Assembly: GCA_963826795.1 (NCBI GenBank)
Contig: CAWGYT010000004.1
Location: 806,001 to 870,000, forward strand
Reading direction: 5' to 3'
DNA length: 64,000 nucleotides
Source: CAWGYT01 sp963826795
GTDB lineage: Bacteria > Planctomycetota > Planctomycetia > Pirellulales > Pirellulaceae
The first letter of the stretch is position 1. Each line of letters starts with the position of its first letter. Below are positions 1 to 11,970 of this stretch, piece by piece. The position numbers and the translations under genes are program-made. Under the pieces are notes generated by a model that was given only the letters and a program-made list of their open reading frames with translations, did no database searches and was not told the origin of the DNA.

Positions 1-109
1 GTTGGCGTCCGCTTCGACTTTGTTGCTCCTACAAAACCCGCGATGGACGGATCTCCCTTATCGTACTCGAAAACTGCACGCAAAACGTCCCCGTCACCTG
101 GATGAGCCA
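1..109. other. Window edge, no supported gene
   Basis: This is the 109 bases downstream of the giant minus-strand gene. Only short open frames with no recognisable protein similarity cross it, and I see no hairpin followed by a T run that would end the giant transcript here. Confidence 0.5.
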
Positions 110-1250
110 CTACTCGCCCCAATCCTCCATGATCGCGTCCACAGCGGACTTCCGTTTGATCCTGATCGAACGACCTCGATCCTTCGCAAGATCGGCGTGC
201 AGCTCATCGTCGTGCGTCCATCGATCGCGGGCCGGCGGCTCGCTCCGTAAGGCTTTGACGGCAAGCGCAGGCTCTGCGAGCCGTTCGCGACGCTCTTGAG
301 CTTGCGTATCCTTGATCTCCGTGTGTGTCCCATTGTCTGACGCCGCGTTAAGTACTTCCGCATTTACCGCGGCGCTGATGGCAGCAAGCGGTCCGTTCGG
401 CGCTAGAGGCGATGCCGGCAAAGCTACCTGATAGACCAGTTCCCAGAGGCTGCTGACCAGCAAGTTGCCGGCGCTGTCAAAGGCGAGCCCGCTGACCTGG
501 CCGCTGGCGACGCCGAGCGGGGCGAGATCGACGGTCCGCACGAGGGTCCCGTCGGTCTGGATCTCGGCCACCGAACTCGAGCTGCTGCCGCCGACCCAGA
601 GGTGGCCGCTGCCGGGATCGACCGCGATCCCGCCGTAGTTCACATCGATCGGCACGCTGAACGTGGTCAGGGTGGCGCCGGTCGCGGGATCGATCTCGAT
701 CACCTGATCGGGCGAACCGTCCACCAGGTAGAGGTGGCCGCCATCGGCCGGGTCGAAGACCATCCCCACCGGGTCGAGGTTCTGGGCCAGGACGAGGGTC
801 GAGAGGATCGTCCCGCTGGCCGGATCGAGGGCGTAAATCCGATCCGGATTGCTGTTGTAGTTGCTCACCAGCAGGCTGCCCTCCGGCACCGGCACGCCGG
901 CCAGGCTCAGAGCCGCCGCCGCGAGGTCCAGGCCCACGCCGCTGGAGGTCCCGCCGGGCATCGGCAAGGTGGCCAGCGTCGCGCCCGTGGCCGGGTCGAT
1001 CCGGCGGAGTTCGCCGCCGGTCGTCGCGACCCAGAGGTCGGTTCCGTCGAAGGCGACGTCGAGCAGGTCGCCCGCTCCCGGCGCGACGAAGTTGACCGCC
1101 CGCGGGGCGCTCGTCCCGCCGGCCGTGGTGAGCGTGAACTCGCCCAGCCCGTGCACCGGGGCGTTGAAGAACGACGTGTCGTTCTCGTGGACGTACCAGT
1201 ACCGCACGTCGGGACCGCCGCTCGGGTTGGCGTCCGCCACGGTGCCGCCC
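110..1250 (-). CDS. Giant secreted multidomain protein, C-terminal segment (after frameshift)
   Basis: This is the 3' end of the giant gene, in the frame that follows the frameshift near 1248. It continues the beta-propeller-like block whose repeats carry DPATGATL and LYLVDGSPDQ, then ends in a tail containing APNGPLAAISAAVNAE and finishing AVDAIMEDWGE. Tails of the AVDxxxxxxx type close other secreted proteins in this window (AVDWLLQREE, AVDWLFAREE), so this is the authentic C-terminus. The longer overlapping frame that runs to 477 turns into an Arg-rich nonsense sequence after the same point. The only difference from the second copy of this 1.5-kb block (4393-5904) that changes the frame is one extra base near 1248. 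A sequencing indel or a real inactivating mutation are both possible. Confidence 0.7.
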
Positions 1251-1938
1251 GGGGAAGTTGTAAGTCGTGGTGAACAGGGTGCTGCCTTCCTGCAGGCCGT
1301 TGCCCCGGATCTCCAGGGCCGCGTTGCCGCCGGACACACGGAGCGAGTCGAGCACGGGCACGATCTGCAGCAGGTGTTCCTGGTCGGAACCCGCCCGGCG
1401 AATCGGGAAGGCGCCGTTGTAATAGTCCGGCAACACGAGCGTCGCTTCCGTCCCCTCGGCGTTGGCGAAGTTCGGGTTGCGGAGCTCGTACCGCACCGTT
1501 CCGCCGCTGTCGAGGTAGCTCATCACGAAGTCGGTCGAGGTGCTCAGCCCCGTGCCGGTCACCGTCACCACCTGCCCCGGATTGGCCGAGGCCTCGTCCG
1601 CGTCGGCCGGGGTCCCGCTGGCCGCCGTGGCGACCAGATCGGTGAAGTCGTACGCCAGCGGGGCGCTGGTGCCGCCCTCCGTCGTGACCGTGATCGGACC
1701 CGCGAAGGCCCCCGTCGTCGGCACACTCAGGAAGACCGCGTCGTTCTCGTGCGCGAACCAGTACCGCACGTCGGGACCGCTGCTCGGGCTGGTGTCGACG
1801 ATCGTCTCGCCCCCAAAGGCGTATTCCGAATCGTTCCCTTCCACGAACCCGTCCCCGTTGAGCGTCACCGCCGCCACGCCCGTCGTGCTGTTGAGGCTCG
1901 TCAGATCCACCCAGTTCAAGACCGGCACGATCTGCAGG
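426..1938. repeat. 1.51-kb direct repeat, copy A (inside giant gene)
   Basis: This is nearly identical to 4393-5904. The offset is 3,967 at the left end and 3,966 at the right end, so copy A has exactly one extra base, which is the frameshift near 1248. The visible differences are a few substitutions near the left end (caagttgcc against caggttgcc; ctggccgctggcgacgccgag against ctggctgccagtcacgccccg). The repeat encodes a propeller block followed, toward the N-terminus, by TIG-like domains. Confidence 0.9.
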
Positions 1939-4900
1939 CGGGCCCGGGTATCCTGCTGATCCCCGATCACGCCCACGTCGCCGCTGATCGCGTCGATCGG
2001 CACGGTCACTTCCAGGCTGGTCCCATCCGGGGCGATCGCGATCGGCCGGACCACCCGCTCGTTGCGTGTGCCCCCACTGTCGATCACCGGGAAGACGACG
2101 TCGGTCGAGAGGTCGAAGCCGCTGCCGGTGAGGGTGATCACCTGGCCGGGGTTGGCCGAGGCGTCGCCGGCCTCGGCGGGCGTGCCGCTGTCGGCGGCCG
2201 CCACGATCGCGTCGAACGTCAGGCTGAACGGCGCACTCGTGCCGCCCAGGGTCGCGACCACGATTGGCCCGAAGGGGACCCCGTTGGGGACCGTCAGGTC
2301 GATCCGGTCGTTCTCGTGGGCGAACCAGTACCGCACATCCAGCGGGCTGCCGGAGGTGCTGCGATCGACCAGCGGATCGCCGCCGAAGAAGACGGTCGTG
2401 CCCGCTTCGGCAAAGCCTGTCCCGCGGAGATACATGCTGCCGCCGCGGAAGGTATCATTGACGCCCTGATCCAGATCGCTGATCGTGGGAACGACCTGCA
2501 GGAAGATCCCCGCCCGCTCCCGCGCCAGCCGCACCATTCCGCTGGTGGCGTCCAGTGGCACAACGACCGTCAGGCTGGTGCCGTCCGGCGCGACGGCCGT
2601 TGGCGTCGCCGTGGTCGTGCCCAGCGTGCCCGCCGCGTCGATCCGGGTGAACACGACCTGCTCATCGCTCCGCAGGCCGGTGCCGGTGAGCGTGAGTGTC
2701 TGTCCCACGTTGGCCGAGGCGAGGCTCGCTTCGGTGGGCGTCCCGCTGGCGGCCACCGCCGTGATCCCGGTCAACCGGCTCGCGCCCTCCCGGCCCCGTT
2801 CCACCACCAGGCGGTAGGAGCCGGTCGTGCCGTTCGAGCCGCTGTCGACGACCGTCGGATCGTAGTTGCGGTTCGCATCCCCGCTCACGCCCAGATAGTA
2901 GGTTCCATCGGCCGGGACAAAGAACACCAGCCGGGAATCGCTGCTCGGTCCGCTCGCATCATCCGCCGCCAGCGCCGTGCCGCTGCTGTTGAACACCCGC
3001 AGATAGCTGTCGCCCAGGCTGCCCAGCCCCGATCCGGTCCCCTGGACGTCGATCTGCAGCAGGTCGCCGCGACTGAGCGTGAACTGGTAGAGGTCCACAT
3101 CGAGCCCCCGGTTGATCCAGGGATCGATCGTGACCTGGCTGTCCGCCGCCAAGGCGACCGCCAGGGCCGTCGTCAACGTATCGCCCACCGTATCGCCCGC
3201 GGCTCCCACGAACTCGAGCGTGCTGACACCGGGCTGCACCGTCGGCACAAAACCCGTCTGCAAGGTCGCACTGCCGCCCGCGGTCACCACCTGGATCTGA
3301 CCCTGGGTGAGGCCGGCGGGGACGGTGAAGGTGATCACCTGCTGATCGAGACCCTGGTTAAAGAGGGTCCGCACCGGCGGTGCCGCCACCGCCTGGCCAT
3401 CCACGGTCAGGACCAGTTCGCCGGGCACCCATCCCGTGCCTTCCAGCACGACCGTCTCGCCGGTCGCCACGGTGCCGCCGACCGAACGGAGCGTCGGCAC
3501 GACCTGCAGGGCGACCTCGGTCGCGCTGCCCACCACCCGCACCAGCCCGGTCCGGGCCAGGGCCGGCACGATCACCGTCAGCCGCGTGTTGTTCTGGCTG
3601 ACGGTTCCTGTCCGGGTCAGCGTCCCCGCCACGCCCTGATCGTCCACCGCTTCGAACTGCACCAGGGTGCTCGTCGTGAAGCCGCGTCCGAGGAGCGTGA
3701 TCGCCTGGCCCGTATTGGCCGAGAGGACCGCATTGTTGGCCGGCTGGCCGGCCGCGGCGGTGGACTCGATCGCGTCAAACTCGACGAACGAGGGGGCGCT
3801 GAACGCGGGGCCGGCCCACTCGGCAAAACCGCCGGACGTCGCGACCCGGATCGGGCCTTCCACCGCCAGCGGGAACCGCAGCCGGTAGGTGCTGTTCCGT
3901 CCGCCGCTCACGTCCCCGTCAAAAATCACCGACGTCGTGTCGTTCGTGTAGACATCCTCGATCACCACGCCCCCGACCGTGATCGTCGAGGCGCCTTCCA
4001 TGAAGCCCGAACCGGACAGGTCAAACGTGCTGTCCAGGCCCGGCCGGCCGCTCAATCCGGCGATCACCGGCACGATCTGCAGCGCCGTCATCCCGCTGCC
4101 GTTGGCCAGCGCCACCTCGCCCGTCGTCGCCAGGTCCGGGACGATCACCTGCAGCCGGGTCCCGTCGCCGCTGACCGCGCTGGGACCGACCGTCACCGTG
4201 GACACGTTCCCGCCGTTGTTCCGCGTGGCGAAGGTCACCTGGGTTCCGAAGGAGAAGTTCGCGCCCACCAGCTCGATCACCTGCCCCGCGTTGGCCGACG
4301 CCAGGCCCGGATTGGCGGGCGTGCCATTGAGCGCCGCCGCCGTGATCGAGGTCAAGTTCGGCACCGGCGGCACGGGCGGATCGCCCAGGTCCACCTGATA
4401 GACCAGTTCCCAGAGGCTGCTGACCAGCAGGTTGCCGGCGCTGTCAAAGGCGAGCCCGCTGACCTGGCTGCCAGTCACGCCCCGCGGGGCGAGATCGACG
4501 GTCCGCACGAGGGTCCCGTCGGTCTGGATCTCGGCCACCGAACTCGAGCTGCTGCCGCCGACCCAGAGGTGGCCGCTGCCGGGATCGACCGCGATCCCGC
4601 CGTAGTTCACATCGATCGGCACGCTGAACGTGGTCAGGGTGGCGCCGGTCGCGGGATCGATCTCGATCACCTGATCGGGCGAACCGTCCACCAGGTAGAG
4701 GTGGCCGCCATCGGCCGGGTCGAAGACCATCCCCACCGGGTCGAGGTTCTGGGCCAGGACGAGGGTCGAGAGGATCGTCCCGCTGGCCGGATCGAGGGCG
4801 TAAATCCGATCCGGATTGCTGTTGTAGTTGCTCACCAGCAGGCTGCCCTCCGGCACCGGCACGCCGGCCAGGCTCAGAGCCGCCGCCGCGAGGTCCAGGC

Positions 4901-7900
4901 CCACGCCGCTGGAGGTCCCGCCGGGCATCGGCAAGGTGGCCAGCGTCGCGCCCGTGGCCGGGTCGATCCGGCGGAGTTCGCCGCCGGTCGTCGCGACCCA
5001 GAGGTCGGTTCCGTCGAAGGCGACGTCGAGCAGGTCGCCCGCTCCCGGCGCGACGAAGTTGACCGCCCGCGGGGCGCTCGTCCCGCCGGCCGTGGTGAGC
5101 GTGAACTCGCCCAGCCCGTGCACCGGGGCGTTGAAGAACGACGTGTCGTTCTCGTGGACGTACCAGTACCGCACGTCGGGACCGCCGCTCGGGTTGGCGT
5201 CCGCCACGGTGCCCCCGGGGAAGTTGTAAGTCGTGGTGAACAGGGTGCTGCCTTCCTGCAGGCCGCTGCCCCGGATCTCCAGGGCCGCGTTGCCGCCGGA
5301 CACACGGAGCGAGTCGAGCACGGGCACGATCTGCAGCAGGTGTTCCTGGTCGGAACCCGCCCGGCGAATCGGGAAGGCGCCGTTGTAATAGTCCGGCAAC
5401 ACGAGCGTCGCTTCCGTCCCCTCGGCGTTGGCGAAGTTCGGGTTGCGGAGCTCGTACCGCACCGTTCCGCCGCTGTCGAGGTAGCTCATCACGAAGTCGG
5501 TCGAGGTGCTCAGCCCCGTGCCGGTCACCGTCACCACCTGCCCCGGATTGGCCGAGGCCTCGTCCGCGTCGGCCGGGGTCCCGCTGGCCGCCGTGGCGAC
5601 CAGATCGGTGAAGTCGTACGCCAGCGGGGCGCTGGTGCCGCCCTCCGTCGTGACCGTGATCGGACCCGCGAAGGCCCCCGTCGTCGGCACACTCAGGAAG
5701 ACCGCGTCGTTCTCGTGCGCGAACCAGTACCGCACGTCGGGACCGCTGCTCGGGCTGGTGTCGACGATCGTCTCGCCCCCAAAGGCGTATTCCGAATCGT
5801 TCCCTTCCACGAACCCGTCCCCGTTGAGCGTCACCGCCGCCACGCCCGTCGTGCTGTTGAGGCTCGTCAGATCCACCCAGTTCAAGACCGGCACGATCTG
5901 CAGGTAGAACGCCTCGGGCGTATCGCCGAGCAACGCAATTTCGCCGGTATAGGCATCGATGGGTACCTGGTAGTAACCCAACTGGTTATCCGTATCGATC
6001 GCAAGCGGCGTGACGTTACGCTGGGCGATCGAGCCACCACTATTGATCACGTTGAAGGTCACCAGCGTTGAACTGCTGACGCCCGCGATCTCGAGCGGGA
6101 TGACTTGACCCGGATTGGCCGACGGGGCGCGCTCGATCTTGGGTGTGCCGGAGTCGGCCCGGACATTGCTCGCCGGTCGAACGGTGAACGAGAAGCTGAA
6201 CGGAGCGGCCAAATGGTTGCCGGCCAAATCGGCAATGATCGACGGGGCGAGTGTCAACTGGTGAACGCCCGTGTCGAGGATTTCAGTCGGAACGATGACT
6301 AATCGGCGTCCGAGCGATCTCAAGGTGATGCTGTCGAGAGACACCGGGACATCGTCTCCGCCACCGGGAACTCCGTCTTCGCCAAGGCGAATCAAGGAGA
6401 TCCCGCTGGGACTAATCACCGATGCGTCAATCGGCTCGTCGAAGCGAATATCAATCGACGGTGTGAAGAACACACTCTGCCCGGCCTGAGGCGTGGTCCC
6501 GACGACCGTAGGTGCAAACGTATCGGGTACCAAATCAAAGACTAAGTCGTTCGACAAGGAGCTATTGCCACCCGTGTCCGTCGCTTGGACCTGGACGGTG
6601 ATCGAATCGGCGAGGGGATTTTGACTCCTGGCGATGGCCGTCAAGTCGTATGGGAACGAGACGTCAGTGGTCACGACCACTCCGTCCACCAACAAGGTGA
6701 CATTCCTCACCTGGATGTCGTCGTCGACCTCAACTTGAATTGGGATCAAATTACCTTCCGTGACTTGCACGCCCGCGGCGATCGGATCGACATCTCCGAT
6801 CGAGCTGCTGATCGTCACGGTCGGCGGATTGCCAAGATTATCGAACTGCAGATAGTTGACGATTTGCAGTCCGCCCGTCCCTCCGGCGACAAACGCCAGG
6901 CCCGACGCCGAAATGACGCTGCGCGGTGCCGAGGGGAGTGGAATTCGCGTGATGAAAGCCGACGTGTCGGTCGGATCCGTGACATTGACCAGATCCAAGA
7001 CGTTCCCTCCGAAGGCGCCCCCCGGCGTCCCGACGGCAATCCCGAGCCCGGATCCGTTCGCGACGACGGAGGTTCCGGCGATACTGCCGTCATCGACGCC
7101 GCTCAGCGACACAGGCGTATCCGGGTCGCTGACATCCACCGTTCCGAATCCCTCTTGGAAGCCGGTTGACCCGATGTAGGCGACGCCGCTTCCGACGAAT
7201 ACGCTGCTGACGGAGGAGACGCCGGTCGCGACGCTGCCCCGCAACTGCATCGAGAAACCGCTGATGTCGACGACCGACAGGGTGCCGAAGCTGCTGAGCA
7301 CGTACAGGAAGTTGCCTTCTCGCGCCAAGCTTACGATGCCGCCCGCGCTGAATCGCAGCTCTTCAAGGCGTTCGGACGTAAGTGGATCGATAGCCACGAT
7401 GCGACTGGGAGTGGCCACGTAAGCCACACCTTCGAAAAGTTCAACGCTGTTGGCACCGCCAGGCAGCTCGATGCTGTCGATCAGCATCGGTAGCATCGGG
7501 TCGCTGACGTCGACCAAATGGGCGCCGACCGATCCCACCACAATCGCGGTGTCGGATACCGGGTCCACCGCCACATCAACCGCCGAACCCGTCACCGCAA
7601 GCTCACTTTGCAGGATCGGTCCCGTGAGGTTCCCGACGTTGACGATGGCCAGTCCGTATGAGCCGGTGGCGACATAGGCCGTTCGCGACTGCACATTGTC
7701 ACCGATCCGCTGCACGTCGATCGCCGTAGCTTCACCGCTGAGCGGAAGTTGCGCGACAACGCCCGTGGGCAGCAGTTGGCCGTCCAAGGGGTCGAGTCCC
7801 TGCTGGATCTCGTCAAAATCACCGATGCCGTCGAAGTCGCTGTCAGGGCGATCCAGGAACGTTCCGATGATGAATTCAACTTCGTCGTTGAGTCGATCGT

Positions 7901-10900
7901 CGTCCGAGTCAGGGGCGGACTGCCGGGTCATCAGGACCGCGGGCAAGTCGAAATTGACGCCAGACCCTGGCGTTGTGTATTCGCTGTAACCGTAGATCAA
8001 GCTGTCCGCCTTGACGGCCCACTGTCGGTAGCGAGTATTCGGCGCGAAGAAAACTCCTTCGGGACAAAGCACGCCACCTTCGGGAACGTCAACTTGATGA
8101 CGCATCACCGTACCATCATCCAGATTCTCAATCGCGACGAAGAATTTGCCCGTCAATGGACGTGACGGACCGAAGAACTGAGGATCATCGAGAAACGGTT
8201 CAATCGTTAGCTCGTTCATCGCAAAAACGGAACCGGAAGGCGGGCCCACATTCAATTGGCCGTCGTTGATCGAAACGACCAATGAATGATGCGTGAATTG
8301 TCCCGCCTGCGTCGAGACGACGGAACGCAGCACCCCTTCGATCTCAAGCTCAAGCAGGTTCAGGTCGGACTGAGCATCGCCGGTCACGAATCCAATTCGA
8401 TATGTCCCGTTCGGCAGATCCATCACGAACTGACCCGAGGAAATGCGGTTGTAATCCGCTTCGATCGCCGAAAGGCTTGGATCACCGGAGCGATCGACGG
8501 CCGTGACCTGAGCACCGACCGACCATCCGAACCCGCCCGGTCCGAAATACGACGACGCGGGAGTAATCGGGATGCTGCCCGGGTTCGTTTCCGACGTCGC
8601 CGTCTCGAAGTCAAAACTCAAGTAGATGGGCAAGGGCTGACCGTCGATCTCCCCGGCGTTCGCGACGGGCGGAGTCGGATTGAGCGGCGCCGGATTGAGC
8701 GGCGCCGTGTCAAAGAAGAACGGGGCCAAAGGAGGAGCCGTCCCCGAGGAAGATTCTGTGAAAATCACTTGCACGTTGAACGGAGCCGCTTCACCGCAAC
8801 CCTGCAGCTCTCGCGCATATCGGTCGAAGAAGCTCTTCGATGCGTCGCCGGGATCAAATTGGTAGACGTCGAAGATGTGATACGTGATGTCTCCGCTGTA
8901 GCTTCCATCCGGAGCGATCGAGATGTTGGCAAACGATGCGTACGGCTGGCCTCCGCTCGTGCAGCCAATTGCGGCTGCGAGCTGCGAGTCGGGAAAGCCT
9001 CCGTCGTAGAAACAGATCCCCGAAAACCCGACGTTCGAAACGCTCGTGGTTGTCGCGTTGATGTCAACAGCCCGCGCCTGAGCGACCGCGTTGCGAAGCG
9101 TGGCTTCAGCAAGCAGTCTCCGCGACTCGATGCTGTAAGTTCCGGTGCCGCTCTGAATGTCGACCGCTGGTCCCGAGCCGTTACCGTAAGTCACGGTTCC
9201 GCCCGTGCCATCAAGGAAGCGATTCAAGTGGTCGGTGGCATAGGAACCGGTTCCCGACAGCGTCCGGAAACCTTGAGCAACCGCACGCAGGGCTGCTTCC
9301 TTCGCCAACTTCTCGGCCGTTGAGAGGTCGCAGTCTCCATCTCCATCTCCATCTCCATCTCCGTCTCCATCACCGTCTCCATCGCCGTCTCCATCACCGT
9401 CTCCGTCTCCATCACCATCGCCGTCTCCATCGCCGTCTCCATCGCCGTCTCCATCTCCATCACCGTCGCCGTCACCATCACCGTCGCCGTCACCATCTCC
9501 GTCACCATCTCCGTCGCCGTCGCCGTCGCCGTCACCATCTCCGTCGCCGTCACCATCTCCGTCGCCATCGCCGTCACCATCTCCGTCGCCGTCGCCGTCG
9601 CCGTCTCCATCGCCGTCGCCGTCACCATCACCGTCGCCGTCGCCATCACCGTCGCCGTCGCCATCACCGTCGCCTGGGCCATTGGGAGGATCGTTTCCAC
9701 CGGTTGGCCCTGGCGGGGTCAATCCGTGCCAACCGGGTTTCGTCACGCCGGTATCCGGGTCGGTCGTCACACTTTCGCCGTCTTCTGATACCGTGGCGGT
9801 GCCTTCGATGACGAGTCGGCCGGTAGTGTGGTCGAACGAGAGGAAGAAGAGCTTTTCGCCGGGAGCCGCGTCGAAGACGTTGGGGAACGTGATTTCGGCG
9901 GGTGTTGAGAAATTGCTCACCAGTTCGCCATCGCCGTCGAACGCCTGGATGGTGATGTCGAACGTATGTTGCATCAGCCCGGGGGGAAGCATGTCAGCGA
10001 CCAGTTCAGGAGGAACGGTGCTGATGCCGATCACGCCCCCGTCAACCGGGTTGCCGTCTTTATCCAGCAGGCTTCCGGGTTGGACTTCCATCACGAGGTT
10101 CTGGCGCTGCGCGTCGGAGAGATCGGACGCGGATTCCGGCGCCACGGTGACCAGGGTGGCTTCGGTCGAACTCACCGACTGGAGGATCGTTTGTTGAATG
10201 CGCGGCAGGTAGATCTCGTCGACTTCGGCGCGTGACATCGCGTCGTTGACTTGGCCGACTTTCGCGTCGACATCCATCACCATTTCAGGGAAATACAGGC
10301 CAGCGGGCGCGTTGGTCGCGGTGCGCCCATCGATGACGAGCTTCACGTTGCCAACCGGGATGCCGTCCAGTTCGAAGTAGCCGTTCTCGTCGGTGTAAGC
10401 GACGTTGTTTTCTGCGCCGATCACATAGACCTTCACGCCTTGCAGGGGCAGCAGGCGGACGTCGTCGGCCGTGAATTTCTGCCCGTCCGGCCCGCGCCCC
10501 AGATCGTCGGCGGTGAAGGGCTTCAAGTCGGGGCCCGGATCGAGCACGTAACCTGAAAGCGACGTGAGTGCGTTGGCCGTGGTGCTGACCGTCGAGAAGC
10601 TGTACGAGAACATGCCGCCCGGCTGGCCGTTTCCGTCGGCATCCAAGGCGGCGTTGTCGCTGGCGCCGCGAATGGAGTCGCCGATCAGCTTGACGGTGAT
10701 CGTGGACGCGCCTGGCATGGGGTTGTCAAAGAACAGCCAGGCGAAGGTGCCATCGGCGGCGGGGACGATGCGTGCGGGAAGCTTTCGGCCGGCCGAGTCG
10801 GTGGCGAAGAAGTTATTGCTGTTGAGCGTCGCGGGATTAACAGGCCGCGAGAAGTAGACCTGCGGCTTGAACGTCACACCTACATTGGCGGAGCCGAGCG

Positions 10901-11970
10901 CGGGAGTGTGACGAGTAATGGTCAGTGGTGCGTAGGCAGCGACCGTTACGTTGACGGTCTGTTCGAACGAATTTCCAGCGGTGTCGCGTGCGCGCAGCGT
11001 GATGCTGTGATTGCCGGGGGCAAGATTTGAGGCCGCGATCGGCCGATCGAACTGCCCGGATTGGCTGAACAGCAGCGGCATCACGCTGCCGCCGTCGAGC
11101 GCGTAGCTCAGCGAAACGATTGGGCTCCCGGTCCCGTTGACGCGACCCACCAGGCGGGAGGTGGCCGAGATCGCCGCTCCCTCCAAGGGACTCGTCAGCT
11201 CGATCGCCGGATCGATCGTATCCAGCGCGAACTGCACCACGGTTGGCGGAGCGACGTTGCCCTGCGCGTCCGCGGCGAACAACGTGATCGCGTGCTGCCC
11301 GTCGTTCGACCCGTCGGTTGCCAGCGAGGTGGTAATGCTGAAGCGACCTTGCGGGTCCAGAGCAACGTCAAACGGGGCACCGCCATCGACTTGCGCGGTG
11401 AAGGATGCCACGCCGGAGATATTATCCAGCACGCGACCTGTCACCGTGAGGTTGTCGGAGACGGCCGTGCTACTGAGCGGCGTGACAATGACCGACGGGG
11501 GCTGAAGATCCTGATTGTTGACGAATCGCTGCAGGACTTCGTCAGCAATCGACCGGCCCAAGTTGAGCCCGTCTTGATTGGAAAACTCGAAGTGAATTCC
11601 GCCATAGATCCGGCTGCGACCACCCTCTTCGGCGGCTTCCGTGAAGCCCGTGTAGCTCCGGGTGACACCGGGCAGGCCAGGCGATGTGGCCGTAAAGCCA
11701 AAATCACTGCCGAAGAAATCGTTCAGCACAACTTCCGCCGCACCGCTGTAGGTCGAGTGACCGGAAACGTATTCCGGGTGGTTCGGCGATTCGATCAGAG
11801 GAATCCAATCGAGTTGTTCGACCGTCGCCGGATTGTCGTCGCGACTGGCGTTCTGAATGGCGGTCTCGGGACGCCAGAAGGTATAGGCATACTTGGCGTC
11901 CCAGGCCGCGATCGACGCATCGGCCAGAGCCAGGTTCAGTTGAGCGAAAAGTCGAGCATCATCGGCCAGA
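1248..11970 (-). CDS. Giant secreted multidomain protein, central segment (haloperoxidase C-half, Ig, GD-linker, propeller and TIG-like repeats)
   Basis: This is the central frame of the giant gene, about 3,570 codons. Reading 5' to 3' on the minus strand it contains: the C-terminal half of a vanadium-dependent haloperoxidase/PAP2-type domain with KYAYTFWRP (KxxxxxxRP motif, near 11,880), SPNHPEYVSGHS (SGH, near 11,760) and RSRIYGGIHFEF (RxxxGxH, near 11,600); two Ig-like domains; Big_5-type Ig-like domains; a carboxypeptidase-regulatory-like domain (ENGYFELDGIPVG); a Gly-Asp linker of about 57 dipeptides; LVIVD-type propeller repeats; and many TIG/IPT-like units with ASANPGQ(V/T) and LQIVPVL. 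The first two haloperoxidase motifs lie upstream of the first in-frame ATG, so ordinary ORF calling misses them. The protein is probably cell-surface or secreted. The substrate is unknown. The frame is broken near 11,955 and near 1,248. Confidence 0.75.
4393..5904. repeat. 1.51-kb direct repeat, copy B (inside giant gene)
   Basis: This is the partner of 426-1938. Its frame is intact. The near identity of 1.5 kb inside one gene points to a recent duplication or to gene conversion, and it is a site where an assembler can collapse or mis-join reads. Confidence 0.9.
9333..9674. repeat. Hexanucleotide array encoding a (Gly-Asp)n linker
   Basis: About 342 bp of imperfect 6-bp units (ccgtct, ccatca, ccgtcg and similar on the plus strand) encode some 57 consecutive Gly-Asp dipeptides on the minus strand, between GGNDPPNGP and CDLSTAEKLAKEAA. 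Codon choice varies (GGA/GGC/GGT, GAC/GAT), so the array is maintained at the protein level and is not a clean microsatellite. It is an acidic, probably calcium-binding and flexible linker, and the copy number may vary between strains. Confidence 0.9.

Noticed and set aside
861..6071. 1,736-codon open frame on the plus strand
   Set aside because: It is antisense to the giant gene, His/Arg-rich, repeats with the 1.5-kb duplication and has no protein similarity; it arises from high GC and strong codon bias.
9320..9811. Plus-strand frame encoding LHLHLHLRLHHRLH-type sequence
   Set aside because: It is the antisense reading of the Gly-Asp hexamer array.
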